From NCBI GenBank assembly GCA_964019415.1, contig OZ025871.1, positions 6,555,713-6,619,712 of the forward strand: a DNA stretch of 64,000 bases, written 5' to 3'. A program made the position numbers and the translations under genes. The notes beneath the pieces were generated by a model that saw only the letters and a list, made by a program, of their open reading frames with translations, searched no databases and was not told the origin of the DNA. This document shows, one piece after another, positions 1 to 11,112 of the stretch. Every line of letters starts with the position of its first letter. Position 1 is the first letter of the stretch. This DNA is from Ianthella basta. Lineage: Eukaryota; Porifera; Demospongiae; Verongiida; Ianthellidae.

Positions 1-297
1 CGAAGTATGCAACTAATCAATACATGCTAAATTCAGGAAATTGCACAATAGGTCTCATAATATAAAAACAGAGAAACAATGCATAACATGTCATTAAATA
101 TGTGTAAAGCAAGTAAAACATCAAGTCAAAGACTAAAAGCAAAAAGCCAGTGGGAAATCAAGTCAAATGGCCAAAACAAACCCAAGTAGTTGTTTATCAG
201 CACTCCTTTTAGCGATTGAAGTGCATGTTTAACGTGAAAATGCAGCCAGACAAGGCAAACATCTCTTTCAGTTTCTCGGCTTCAGATTGAGGCTTCA

Positions 298-1640
298 CCT
301 CTGAAGCATTAATTCTGCATTTTGTTCCAACAGCTGATCCTGTTGCATGCATGTCAAAGGCAGCAACTCTGATGGCATTTGCATTTCAGCAATATGAGAT
401 GGAGGCTTCATTACTGGTGGCGGTTCCTTTCCAATAGCTGGTTCCTGTAGTCGTGACGACTTCTGTAAAAGAACTGGTATCACAGCATCAACAAAGAGTT
501 TGCTTGGGCCAGACAGCAAACTCGAAACAGCCTTTTCTTGTTGAACTGTGTTGCACTTGTAGGAATGTACACCCTCTGTGCTAAGGTGATCATACATCTC
601 CATTGTCTGGCACTCCTGCTACATGTAGGCATGAGATTCCAGTGGCCGAAGAATGTGGTTGCTTACTGCTTCAGTTTAAGACCAGCTGTTTCAAGGACTT
701 CCTTCATTTTTGCCTTGGTACAGAGTCGTACTGCACATGGTCTGGTGAAGTAGCAGTTGTAAGTCTCTTTGGTCGCCAGTAAAAAGCAATTGGAGAAAGC
801 TTTGAAATGTATTTCTTCACAAGTTGCACATTGTATATTATGTATCTCCCAGTGCCGGCTTGGAAAATTGTGTGACAACCTTGTTTCAAGATTGACTTGC
901 TTGACATTACCTGGACGAATCTTTGAATGCTCACCATACACTGAGCAATTAATCTACTGCTTTGGATGGGTCATCAGGATCTTCAACGACTTTAACCACC
1001 ATCTGTGAGGGCTTCAACCCCTTGTGCTTGTCTCCACCTCTCAAAGCCAGGTTAAGCCCATTGTAATAAATGACGACATTAAGTAACCCCAGTTGGGTGT
1101 CAGTGCTCATAACGCCACTTGCCCAAACTGTTTTTCCTCAACAAATCTGATCACTATAGCTTGCTTCCTGTCTGTTCCCACTGCTTGAACGTGCAGATTC
1201 CTAAACAGTGAGTTTAGCAATCGGTGAAGTTTAGGAAAAGCTTTGCAGCCCATAATGTTAAAAGCATGTTTCTTCTGTTCCCTCACGTGTCTCAGCAAGC
1301 TAGTATCTGCAAGATGGTGTGTGGTGTATATAGTTCACCATTGGCCTTATGTACTTCTGTAAAAAAGTAACATATCCATTTGCTGAGGGCTTCAGAATCT
1401 TCAGTTAGAAGGATGTCATTTGGACACTGATCATTGGTGGCGGTGCTGTTACATGCCACTCATAGAGACCATTCAGTAGCTTTCTTAGTGTTTTCAGGGA
1501 CAAAGCCTTTCTGGGATTCTTCCACTGTTTCAGCACTGGTGAAGGCAAATCAATTTCCTGAATGTTTCAGCACTAATGAGGGGGTGGAGTTGAGTTTGGG
1601 CATTTCTGGGCGCTTCAAAGACAACTGTTTTCTCTTCTTC
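298..1640 (-). pseudogene. Crypton/ZMYM-type tyrosine recombinase (DUF3504-like) relic
   Basis: On the minus strand, in order from 1640 down, the pieces read VPENTKKATEWSL, then WICYFFTEVHKANGELY, then DRKQAIVIRFVEEKQFGQ, then YYNGLNLALRGGDKHKGLK, then FYWRPKR, and finally STEGVHSYKCNTVQQEKAV near 540. From memory this is the order of conserved blocks in Crypton-derived KIAA1958/ZMYM/QRICH1-type proteins: core-binding helices, the LRGG-x-EH block, and the C-terminal box with the catalytic tyrosine. Here the catalytic-tyrosine segment is SYK. The pieces lie in several frames with stops, for example after QFGQVAL, and the H-x-x-R box near 640 is disrupted, so the copy is dead. It would originally have been a DNA-cutting, strand-joining recombinase or a domesticated derivative. 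Family assignment rests on recognised motifs; no alignment was run. Confidence 0.62.
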
Positions 1641-3361
1641 TCAGGTAATTTCTGCATTGAACTGTTTTAGCTGCGACTGTTCTTGGAATGAAGCCACCAA
1701 ATGTGCATGTGCAAGGCACACTTGCTTTTTAAAATATGTATTATCTATTTCACAGGTCACATGCAGCCTGCTGAACCGCCTTTTCTAGTCTCCACTCCAC
1801 GAAATGACTGCCACGATCTCTTACCCTACTTCCAGTGACCATTTTGTAATAACTAGCATTCGCATGTGCCAACTACATAAATGGCTGCGGGGATATGCGA
1901 AGCCCTAAAAGGGTGAGCCCTGCACTCACCATCCAATATATTATACGTATGTAGTACAGTAGGTCAATCCATAGACTCTATGTATGACCTCAGTGCTCAT
2001 ATTTGCCTCTGTGCTTCGCACCTCGGTAAAAATGGCACCTCGATGTATATATCGGCTATGGAGCTCCGTACATTATACATTTTACTTTGCATTAAACTTC
2101 CATAGCTCTAAGTGGATCATGGGTGTAGCGGGGCTATCTGAAATGGCATGCAAATGAAGGTTACTTACATACCACAAAGTAATTTTCTGTAATTCAAGGT
2201 GAATCATTAATTGATTAGTGTTCTGTTTTGAAATTTGTAAAGATTGCTCCCTTCTTATCAAGCCGTCTTATTGGGTGTTATGTGATGTGGGCCTGCATTC
2301 CGCCTCATGTGTTGTCCATTTTCATTCTAGGTAATGTGCACCAACCTGTAAAAAAGGGCCTACCCAGGTCTAGTCCTGTACACATTCTTACATGATACTG
2401 TAAATGCAAAACATTCATGGGTATTAAATTCTGAGGAAGAGCCATTTGGAAGTGCAGAAGAGATATTCATGTGGAATTATTTTTGTCAGTGCACAGCATG
2501 CAAAATGTTTACTGGAATCAGCCAATGGAGCAGGCATGGTTGTGCTACCTTGCAGTACCATAGATACTCCAGTGGAGCATTAGGTGGCAGTGTGGGCTCA
2601 AGGCAGTACCGTGTGTGGCTGAGGCGAGAGATGACACGACTATGTTTGCATCGCCATGCACTCTTCTTTGAACATTGCACAACTGCTGAGCTCTTGCACC
2701 TGTTTGTTGGCTTTACATCAGTCTGTCTGGGATTTGTTGAGCCATCCTTTGGGGTCGGCAAATTGTCTCTTTTAACTGGCTGGAAGTCACGTGCGCATAT
2801 TTTTGCAATGTAACGGTACCACATATATAGCAAAAATTTCCCATCATAAATTTCTTTGTGTTACAGTATGTATGTAGCTGCCTCTCCCCTTTACAGCTGT
2901 GTTATGTATTGGAGGAATAAATGATGTACATTTGGCAACCAACTTAAGACTGTATCTAGATTTGTTGCCATAGCCTAACTGGTTAAAGGCTTTAGTTCCA
3001 TTTCCTTGCTATACAGTATTAGTTATTAATTTAACTGTAAACTGTGTGGGAGGAATGGTTTCTCATCCAGCCCCTAGTTCTCCGTGCGCATATTATAGGC
3101 AGTAATTAGCATGTGGAGAATTAGTGGCTGGACAAAGGAGTATGGAGGCGGGAGGTGGGAAGAGGATTGTGTGGTGGGGGTTGAGGTGAGGGTGAGGAAT
3201 GTGCTGCCCCCATTTGCCTCCTGGTATGGACGATGACGAAGGGTTGAACTGTTTATATTGGCATTCTATTTTACTGCATTACTATTCAGCTATAGCTGTA
3301 AAAATACAGTTACTCATACCAAGCCCTAGAAAATGGCATCTCACTCCAAGTTTTTATGCAT
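1641..3361. other. No gene recognised between the recombinase relic and gene A
   Basis: Open frames here, such as plus 2469-2813 and the antisense 2486-2833, overlap one another and resemble no family I know. There may be upstream exons of gene A or its intron sequence here, but I found no CARD, death-fold or 2A exon. Confidence 0.5.
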
Positions 3362-3449
3362 TAGTTTCGCGTAGCTAACCACTTTCTCCTTGACCGATGA
3401 CATCATCAATTAAAAGTGGAGGGGAGAAAGCGGTTGGCTACACGAAACT
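3362..3449. mobile_element. Small foldback MITE with tAGTTTCGCGTAGC ends
   Basis: Bases 3362-3389 pair with the reverse complement of 3422-3449 with a few mismatches, around a roughly 32 bp loop. The outer ends resemble those of the palindromic MITE at 28346-28453 (AGTCTCGCGTAGCCA), so the two are probably one family. ATGCAT occurs just outside both ends and may be the target duplication. Confidence 0.55.
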
Positions 3450-3558
3450 GGTCATGCATGGCAGTAAGAGATATACAGTGGGTAATGTCAGGCACAGGTG
3501 TAGGTATAGTATATAGTTTCATTTTGACTGTTCTTCATTTCTCCTTTCATAGCTGCAG

Positions 3559-5200
3559 CAGTTCTCCAAGAGAATGCAGGCTTATTATGCAAGGATGAAA
3601 GTTGTAGATGACAAGTGGCGTAAAAGTCAGTCAATGGAGTTTGTCAAATTGGCCCTGTCTCGCTTTAAACTGGATTTTGAAGATGAACACAAGAAGTTTG
3701 TTGAAGCCATTTCTGAACCAGAAGGAGTTGACAAGGTGTATACAGTAGTCAATAACGTTAAGATTAAATACGAAGATATTTCAGCCATGGTAAAGAGGTT
3801 GAAGCTTGTTGTCATCAGTGGTGCTCCAGGTGTGGGTAAGAGCACACTGGCCAAGAAACTCTGCCAAGATATAGGCAATGACATGAGCAAATATGATTAT
3901 GATTTGTTGCTGTTGGTTGAATTGAGAGACTTAATTAAATTCAAGGGCCTTGGTGAGCCTTTTAAACTCCATCACATATTGCAGCTGTTCACTGAAAGTG
4001 TGGATGAAGCAGTTCAGCTTGCTAGGGAGATGCAGACAAGTGAAGGCAAAGGTGTTCTTCTCCTTTTGGACGGCTATGATGAGCTACTACAGGAACTGCG
4101 TGAGGCTCCTTTCTTCCTTGACCTTCTAACACACTCTCCAAGGTGTCGTCTTGCCGAATGTGATATTGTGCTCACATCTCGCTCTATCCTCACTAGTCAG
4201 ATATATCACCTTTTCCACAAGTCTACTACAGCTAGTGGTATCACTAATATTGAAGTACTTGGGTTTACTATGGCACAGATTAAGCATTACGCTCAGCGTT
4301 ATTTTGATGAAGAAGGCAAACCACAACTCTGTTCCCAGTTTTTGGCAAAGATAGAGAAGCGGCCTCAGATAAAGAGCCTGTGCAGCATCCCCATGGTATT
4401 ATCAATTATTTGTCGTGTATACCTTTCAGAAGAAGACTTACCTCCAACACTGACTGAAGCCTATCATGACTTTGTGCTTAAGAAAGTACTTCTGAATTCA
4501 AATTTATCAGACGTTGAATCTCTCTTAAAGCTTCCTCCTAACCACGATTTCTATCGACTGTGTGAAATTGCATTTGCATGTGTTGTGGAGCAGAAAGTTA
4601 TCTTTACATCAGCTGAACTGAATGATCTTTCAACAAGGTATTCTGATCGTGAGAGTGGGTGTGGTTTACTAACAGCCCGTCCTGTGGATAAGTTAGAATG
4701 CATAGTAGCAGCAGTGGAAAGCTTCTTCTTTATTCATTTAACAGTCCAAGAGCTGCTCAGTGCTGTCCACATAGCAAGGCAGGATATTGCAGTGCAGAAG
4801 GATATCTGGGACAAGTACCTTGGACAGCCCCACATGGCCCAAGTGTGGAAATTCTTTTGTGGAATAACCAAACTGCAGAACTTTGAAGCTCTTGAACTGG
4901 CTTCTAAACTTGAAGACGAAGAGTTGCTGGTGCAGTCTCTTTTTGAATCACAGAACAGCAGTTTGAAGGAGCATGTAATTCCTGCACGTTTTGGTCCTAT
5001 TCCAGTGGTCAAGATTGTGTCAGTCTCCAGCTCCATTGCTCATGGTTATTGTTTTCGGCATCACAATAATTTGAAAGGCTTGGAAATTGTAGGACGACTG
5101 AATGTTAATATTCAAATCAGCAATTTCCTACGGCCAGTGATGAGTGCAGTCAACAGTGCTGTCTTGGAGCACTTGGCAATCAGAAAGCTTCGTTCCAAAG
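3559..5200 (+). CDS. NACHT NTPase exon of NLR gene A
   Basis: This large exon encodes a STAND-class NACHT ATPase, the oligomerisation switch of NOD-like receptors, which are cytosolic sensors of microbial or danger signals. Counting from the internal Met at 3574, Walker A GAPGVGKST lies at about residues 83-91, Walker B LLLLDGYDE at 162-170 and the sensor-like TSRS at 201-204. Further on is the NLR-typical winged-helix signature FIHLTVQELLSAVHI. The reading frame is open back to the acceptor before the CAG at 3559 (or 3553), in phase 0, so 3574 is not taken as the start. It ends at AAAG/GTAAAT in phase 1; the frame would otherwise stop at 5229. All key ATPase residues are present. Gene B carries a close paralogue. 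Ligand and effector are unknown. Confidence 0.9.
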
Positions 5201-5293
5201 GTAAATTGCTAAAATTCAGTTACTGTTAGTTTATTGCTATAGTCTACTTGTTAGTGTATTGTTAGTGTATTGTTACTTACTCTTGTATGTTAG

Positions 5294-5374
5294 ATTGGAT
5301 GGAAGCAGCTGAGGTTCTGAAGAAGTACTGGCACAACAGTGCACAAGTAGATGATGAACACAGTGCAGAAGAAG
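5294..5374 (+). CDS. Gene A linker exon after NACHT
   Basis: An acceptor TTAG and donor GAAG/GTACTA bound an open 81-nt exon, phase 1 to 1, starting DWMEAAEVLKKYW and ending in the acidic run DDEHSAEE. Gene B has an exon of the same phase and acidic character in the same position (62306-62380). No domain was recognised. Confidence 0.55.
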
Positions 5375-5846
5375 GTACTACGGGTTTGATCAACATTAAT
5401 GCACAGAGCGTGTTTAGTATGTGTCTTGGTGTCGGATTGTGTGCAGGTCAGGAGTTGAATTGTTGAATGCTCAAACAATATTTAGTAGATCATACTTCGC
5501 TTATTGGAAGTTGCATCTTGTTAAGAATTAGTACCGAACATTTCTTGATGTTAGAAAGGTAGTATCTACTCCTGCTGCTACTGCAACACCTCGCCCCTAG
5601 CCACACCCACTGGGGATATGTATTGTACAAGGTATCAGCTATCACCAACCTAATCTACCATTAATTGTAAAGTTGTTACCTGATGTTTTGCACATACAGT
5701 GAACCTTCTGTACAATCCACTGTCTAACTGTATGGTCACCATCTAAGGCACTCACCTGCCCAAGTATAGTTACTCTTAGTCTCTACTAGTATCAATGCAT
5801 TGCATTTCATGCACCTCTAAAGCTGCTCCCTGTTGATAATCTCCAG

Positions 5847-5903
5847 GTTTGGAGGACGAACAGTTGGCTAAATTAGACATGTTCTATAATTTGTACCTAA
5901 TAC
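5847..5903 (+). CDS. Gene A small linker exon
   Basis: A 57-nt candidate exon between CTCCAG and the good donor GTAAGC, phase 1 to 1, reads GLEDEQLAKLDMFYNLYLI. It fits the phase of both neighbours. It is short, so chance is possible. Confidence 0.4.
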
Positions 5904-5971
5904 GTAAGCATAATCCTTTTGATTTAGCTGCATCACAAGTGCTAAACATTTACTGCTCTGTAACTGTGTAG

Positions 5972-6102
5972 GTTGCACAGTGCATAGAGTGCCACCCCAG
6001 ATTACCCTGGAGAAAATACCTCTGGATGTTCTTTGTGAACTGTGGGAAGTCTTTGACCATACAGCGCAGCTGAACTGTGAAAGGGTGTCGGACCCACAGC
6101 AG
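5972..6102 (+). CDS. Gene A 131-nt repeat exon, copy 1
   Basis: Phase 1 to 0, preceded by GTGTAG. The core reads ITLEKIPLDVLCELWEVF and the end SDPQQ. It matches the 131-nt exons at 9252, 15374 and 63244 in length, phase and pattern (PLDV-C, hydrophobic helix, H-x-x-x-L-x-C, PQQ). It precedes an LRR-like exon, so the pair probably forms one solenoid-type repeat unit. The donor is GC (CAGCAG/GCATGT) where the sister exons have GT, implying either a GC-AG intron or a weakened site. Confidence 0.65.
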
Positions 6103-6330
6103 GCATGTTTTATAGGAACGTTTAGTGTGTGACTTGATTACTTTTGTCATTTAAAATCATTTTATTTTGTTTGCTGTGTTTTGACAGCAACTTTCATGTT
6201 CTTCCCATCTCTCTACATCTCCTCTCTTGCATGAGTCCCTGTCTAGTCCTTGTACAGTACAATCCCCTCTAATCAAGTACAGTGTATATTCTCAGCTTGC
6301 ATAATGCACAGATTCATTCTCTTATCGTAG

Positions 6331-6595
6331 GCACTAAACCCTGGGCTTCTGAGCAAGTTGGCCTCAGCATTGGCACAGAACAAGACAATTAAAGTGCTGA
6401 AACTGACTGGTGCTGATGTACATTACATACGTCGTTTACGCTTGGGAAAAATAGAAGGAAAGGCTAAAGGAGACCTGACTTTGTATACGGTTATGAAGCA
6501 TTTTGTTGAACATCTCTTATTGGGTGTTTTACCGACCACCACCTTGGAGAAAGTGGAGCTAGAATTTCCTCCTTGGTTGTCAGGTCACATCCAGT
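6331..6595 (+). CDS. Gene A LRR-like exon 1
   Basis: Bounded by ATCGTAG and GTGAGT, phase 0 to 1, 265 nt. It starts ALNPGLLSKLASALAQNKT, followed by IKVLKLTGADVHY, and includes HLLLGVLPTTTLEKVELE. The spacing of A-L-x-x-N-x-T-I-x-x-L-x-L is that of NLR-type leucine-rich repeats, which act as sensor or autoinhibitory surfaces. It has about 19 more residues than the sister exon at 14629, mostly a charged insert with RRLRLGKIEGKAKGD. Confidence 0.65.
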
Positions 6596-7467
6596 GTGAG
6601 TTACTATTCCACTGTTGTACCTCTTTTGTATCTGCTGTTGCTAATGGCCGTTATTTGGCTATTGTCCTGTTGTACATTTGATGGCAATGCATTGTTTGCT
6701 GCACAGAATTTTGATTCCACAGTCTTTGTCTAGCTATTCCTTTGGTACACACTACACAACATGCTTGAACAGCATGCAACCTTTTCTAGCAGAATTGATA
6801 TGCCCTCATGCATGGTATAGATCTTGGTGTCATGGTGACAATCACAATTATCACTGTTTCTCACGCCAGCTGCCTCTAAGTCTACTTTGTTGACCTTTGC
6901 CCTAAAGTGGAAGTCCAACTTGGCTCTAACTAAGGTACAGTATTTGTGCTCAAGTTACAGCCCGGCTGGAGTTATTTATACTTGAATTACCATTGGTAAG
7001 TATAAGTTAACCCATGGCTCCTGAAGTGTTACTATATACAACTGAGGTGCATGGTCAATTATATAACACCAGATTGAGGGTTATAAATTAATCACCTGGT
7101 ATGCAAACATTTCCATCCACCCTGGCGTTATAATAATTATAGCTATGGAGGGTGAAGCGCGTCTGTCTCCCGTGCAACTACCCAGCGAGCTATGTTTACT
7201 TTTCGAGGGAGGCTTCTGAAAGTTATGAATGCTCCTCAATTTCAAACAGCTTCTGTCCGCACTAGTTGTTTTTCGACCCATTAGCTGGACATTTTTTCAT
7301 CGGTAGATATAGCAAGGAATCGTGCCAGCAGAGTCTACTCCTGCTGGGACCACTCCTATAGCTATAGATGAAGATTTCAACTTTGAGAGACTACATAGCT
7401 ACATAGCTGTTTTGTGTTGTGCAACGTTGTTTTGGAAGTTTGGGACCTTCAGGATATCAATTACTCA
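6596..7467. other. Intron sequence, nothing recognised
   Basis: Open frames here are short, overlap on opposite strands and have no family resemblance. The region lies between two phase-compatible gene A exons and is best read as intron. Confidence 0.5.
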
Positions 7468-7556
7468 AATCCTGGGTAATATAAGTCACATCCTGGGCAT
7501 TATTCATATTGCCCAGGACATCCATGGGTGATATTCATGTTACCCAGGATGTCATT
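7468..7556. repeat. Imperfect inverted repeat built on CATCCTGGG units
   Basis: The motif CCTGGG with neighbouring TAATAT or ATTATT occurs twice forward and twice inverted, so the segment can fold into a long imperfect hairpin. It is probably a small foldback element. Confidence 0.45.
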
Positions 7557-8382
7557 GTGATATGAGATATATAACTGGTACACATTTCCTTTAACGTTCA
7601 GCCCAAACAGGCTACAAATAATGGTACAGTGAAACCTGTTGAAGATGGTCACTGTCTAAACCCCGAATAACACTAACACATTGCAATCTACCAGCTGCTA
7701 CCTGTTTATACAGGTTAACTTTGATCTGGCCCATAGGTGGCTGTCTTACAGTAGGTTTCATTGTACATAGGCCATACTCAGTTGCACTGTACATATATCT
7801 CACCTGTCACTATGTATACAATGCATGGCCGGGGTGCCCAGCTTACTTGTTACATTGCTAGTTAGGGTAGAGCAACTAATCGACTACCAATCCTGGCCGA
7901 GAATTAACCTTTCGATGACCCTGCACATAGAATTGGTTTTGTGAAATTGTCTGTCAGTTAGTAGCTGACTTGCTGCATCTGCTGTTGACCTGTAGAAACC
8001 TGCTGATGGGTAGCAAGCCGTACTGATGCCCTTTTTGACAACGTAACCGTGGTCACCGTCCCAAGACCTGCAGCTAATAACGTTTTGATTAGACATTGTG
8101 TCACACTGCTTCCAAGAATGATTGGACATGGTCTAACGCTAATATTTCCAGCTTGATTATCAATTAATCATACAGATACACATGTTATTGGTTTTAGGCA
8201 AATTTCTTAGTGTCAGATTAATGATTGCAGCTATGTAGTTGAACATCTGACTTCAAACAAAAATACAAACAAGCTCTGTTAATATGTCTCAAATTCCGAC
8301 TTGTAGTTATAGTTATATACTGGTGTACAACGATTCCTTTAGAATTAAAAGGGATTTAGGAATGGCAAATAGAAAAAGCATA

Positions 8383-8583
8383 AAAACAAGCAACAGTACC
8401 TCAACACCATGATGAACCACATTTCCGTGAAGTTCACTCTGCATTCCTAATTTCCTTGCAGCTAGGTACATGGGACTAATTAGCTAGCCATTTGGGTCCA
8501 TGCATCCACAAGGAAATTAGGAATGCAGAGTGAAATTCACGGAAATGTGGTTCATCATGGTGTTGAGGTACTGTTGCTTGTTT
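8383..8583. repeat. Near-perfect inverted repeat (foldback element)
   Basis: About 74 bp at 8383-8456 recurs as its reverse complement at 8511-8583 with only one or two mismatches, around a 54 bp spacer. Arm similarity this high suggests recent insertion or gene conversion between arms. No target duplication was identified. Confidence 0.7.
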
Positions 8584-8619
8584 CTATGAGCACTAGTTGT
8601 AAGAGAATATGGGTGCTGT

Positions 8620-8850
8620 TAGCTATAGACAACAGGGTGAAGATGTGCCAGCTTGTTAAAGGTAGAAGGGCCTTGCAGAGTATCGTGGGCGAGTACGATG
8701 TTGGAAAATCCACTGTTCCAATATCATGAAGAGTGAAGAGAATGTGCTAGCCATTCAGAAGGCTAGCAAGCATTCACAGATCGAAGAGGAGTGGTCACTC
8801 CTCCAACTCTCTCACATGCAAAAACTGCCTGCCAATCACTGCAGACAGTG
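8620..8850 (+). pseudogene. Helix-turn-helix relic of a pogo/Tigger-like transposase
   Basis: A broken frame reads RVKMCQLVKGRRALQSIVGE then YDVGKSTV, and in a shifted frame MKSEENVLAIQKAS. The order (I-x-x-L-x-x-G, then A-x-x-F/Y-G-V-G-K-S-T-V, then I-x-K) matches the N-terminal DNA-binding helix-turn-helix of CENP-B/pogo/Tigger transposases. It is a fragment with a stop and a frame change. Confidence 0.4.
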
Positions 8851-9251
8851 CTCACATACGTATGTATATACCTCGAGCAACAACCCAGTGTACCATTGGA
8901 ACTATGGGTATACCTAATGGGCTTTTATTAGAGACTTCTCAAAAGGAGAGCAAAGAATCAAAGACAAGCCACATTAATGATTACTTTAACTGATACATGT
9001 ATGTACACAATTCAGTTACAGCTACATGGAAATTTTATATGCAAATTGTCTTGTATTGTCAGTGAACGTTGATAACTTCAATTATCCAAACATTTCGATT
9101 ATCAAAGCACTCTCTAGTCCCAACATGTTCAGATAAGTGACTTCCTACTGTATTATGAACTGCATTCAGCTGAGCTGTACAGTCTGTTGCCATTCATGCA
9201 TATGGTTGTATGCTATTTCCTGTTTTTGTGTCATATCCATTTCTTCTGTAG

Positions 9252-9382
9252 GTTGTAGTGCACAGGAATGCATGGAGAGCATCTCTTTGGATCCTGTCCC
9301 ACTTGATGTTGTGTGTGATGTAGTGAGGATCTTAGAACATGTGAAAGTGCTTCGGTGTATGAACATCACCAATCCATTGGAG
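9252..9382 (+). CDS. Gene A 131-nt repeat exon, copy 2
   Basis: Preceded by TTCTTCTGTAG and followed by GTATGT. Core residues are SLDPVPLDVVCDVVRILEHV, then KVLRCMNITNPLE. Phase 1 to 0, so it joins cleanly to 14629-14836. The usual final PQQ is PLE here. Confidence 0.68.
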
Positions 9383-10442
9383 GTATGTCAACCGTATGCA
9401 TCACTATGTGCACTCTCTTTTCTGCATCCTTGTCACACCTACACCTAGCTGGACTATATTGAAGTAAGCAAGGACCATTTATTCCTTTTTTTTAATTCTG
9501 GATTCAAATACCAAATTTGTCAAAGTCGTCCTTCCATTAACCAATTGTGTAAGAGCATACCTTGCCACAGGAAGTATGGCTTCTGTTGTCGTGTCTCCAT
9601 GTTGATGGTCTGTGATGTAGCTATCAAAGTACTGTCTATTCATATGATATGATACACACATAATATAAAAGCATAATATAAAGTAGCCCAAACACATTGT
9701 ATATTGGTCAAGTGGCAAAAGCACTGCTGCTTAGGCATTTAGCATGCTGCAATGTTCTCACTCTTTCACTGTTACTGCACGTAGTTGTTCAAAGCCAGGC
9801 ACAGGTGGGTGTGGTCCACTCTTTGTACATGTTGGTTACCACTGTGAGCACATCCGTTGTCAGTGTGGTGTTCACTCCAACCATGCAGTTGCAAGAGACT
9901 GCATGGTTGTATGCACATGCCATTTATTGGGCATGGTTTGTAAGAGACTAAGCACTTTACAGTACATTCTGCATATTTGGTACTCTACTTTGAGGATTTG
10001 CGTTCACATACGTTGTACACAGCTAATATAACCTGGTGGGATTGTTTTTGGGTGACACATTCTACTTCACAGTACATTAAACTTGTTTGCTTATTGTTTG
10101 AGGAGGTCCTCCCACTGTACACAACATGCTGCTAGGATATCCTGTGTCCAGGGTAGCTGTGGACTTTGCTTTTATCCTTGTGTGGATGAAGTACTTCTCT
10201 TAACTGATCGGAAATGGTGTGAATACTGATTTCAGTGTGAATGTCACACTGAACAAATAGGTGTGAGCACTGATTGGTGTGGAGGGTATTCTGTGTTTTA
10301 TCAGTGTGTTGCAATCAGCTCTAGTTATATGTATACTTCCGACTTAAATGAATGCAGTGTCTGTTAATGATGGGGTAGTTGTGTACAGAAAGTTTAGATG
10401 TAGATGTGTGATATTGTGAATGATAAGAACTGTTTGTTATGG
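9383..10442. other. Intron sequence, nothing recognised
   Basis: Two overlapping frames at 9697-10031 run through cysteine/histidine-rich sequence, but in different frames and without flanking splice logic. I do not call them coding. Confidence 0.45.
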
Positions 10443-10856
10443 TGGTGCCGCTATATCTGCCCAGTCATGAAGCTTGCTGCGACGGCAGGAGATCACTTCA
10501 CGGGCGAGAGCCAGGTCGTGCATCAGCTCTGGCCACCAAAATAGAGGCATGTTCCAAGTCTTCTTTAAAAAAACAGCTGAATAAGTTGCAGAAGGGACCT
10601 GAAAGCGCTTTCTCCAATCGAGGTGTCGGAACAGAGGTTAGGCTGTACTATAAAAAAGACGGTACGTGGGAACGCTGTGTTATCCCCCATGTACATGCAC
10701 AGGTAAATTGTATACAAGTAGAAGCTGGTCTACAGGTTGAAAATGTGTAGTGCGTACCGAAGACTTGCAGTTTGCGGTCGCGCACGTGACTTTCCCACAC
10801 GTTACAGGTTACGCGTAGGTCAAATTACACAAATCTAAATATCTCTAATGTCACAA
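10443..10856 (+). mobile_element. Interspersed element, copy 1 (left end missing)
   Basis: Similar sequence recurs at 29250-30005 and 61375-62083. This copy shares the internal stretch beginning GCCGCTATATCTGCCCAGTC and the right end ACGCGTAGGTCAAATTACAC followed by TCTCTA, but lacks the left terminal repeat. An open frame (10439-10750) crosses it; the homologous frame is interrupted in the other copies, so I do not treat it as a gene. Confidence 0.6.
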
Positions 10857-10909
10857 TTTGCACTGCTTGTTATCATTGCACATGAAGGTAACGAAGAAAG
10901 CATGACTTG

Positions 10910-11112
10910 TGCATGGCCAATTAGCTGGCTTCTGATCGAGTGGATTCATGTGTGCACCTTTTGCTAAACATTCACAGTACACATTTGACCACTTGTGCAT
11001 AGACTACCTTGCTGTGTTCAGTCCAGCACTCTATTTAGAATGTGAACAGCATACTTCACTCAAACCAACACACAGCGGACATACTGAAGCCATGTGTGCA
11101 CTTGTGACCTAC
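10910..11112. repeat. Repeat shared with the right edge of the window
   Basis: The sequence is nearly identical to 63844-64000, for example around TTTGCTAAACATTCACA and CCAGCACTCTATTTAGAATG. The partner runs off the window end, so the full length and type are unknown. Confidence 0.7.

Noticed and set aside
2469-2833. Two opposite-strand frames of about 115 codons
   Set aside because: Mutually antisense, no recognised motif and no splice support.
10439-10750. 103-codon frame as a gene
   Set aside because: It lies in a dispersed element; other copies have stops or deletions in the same frame.
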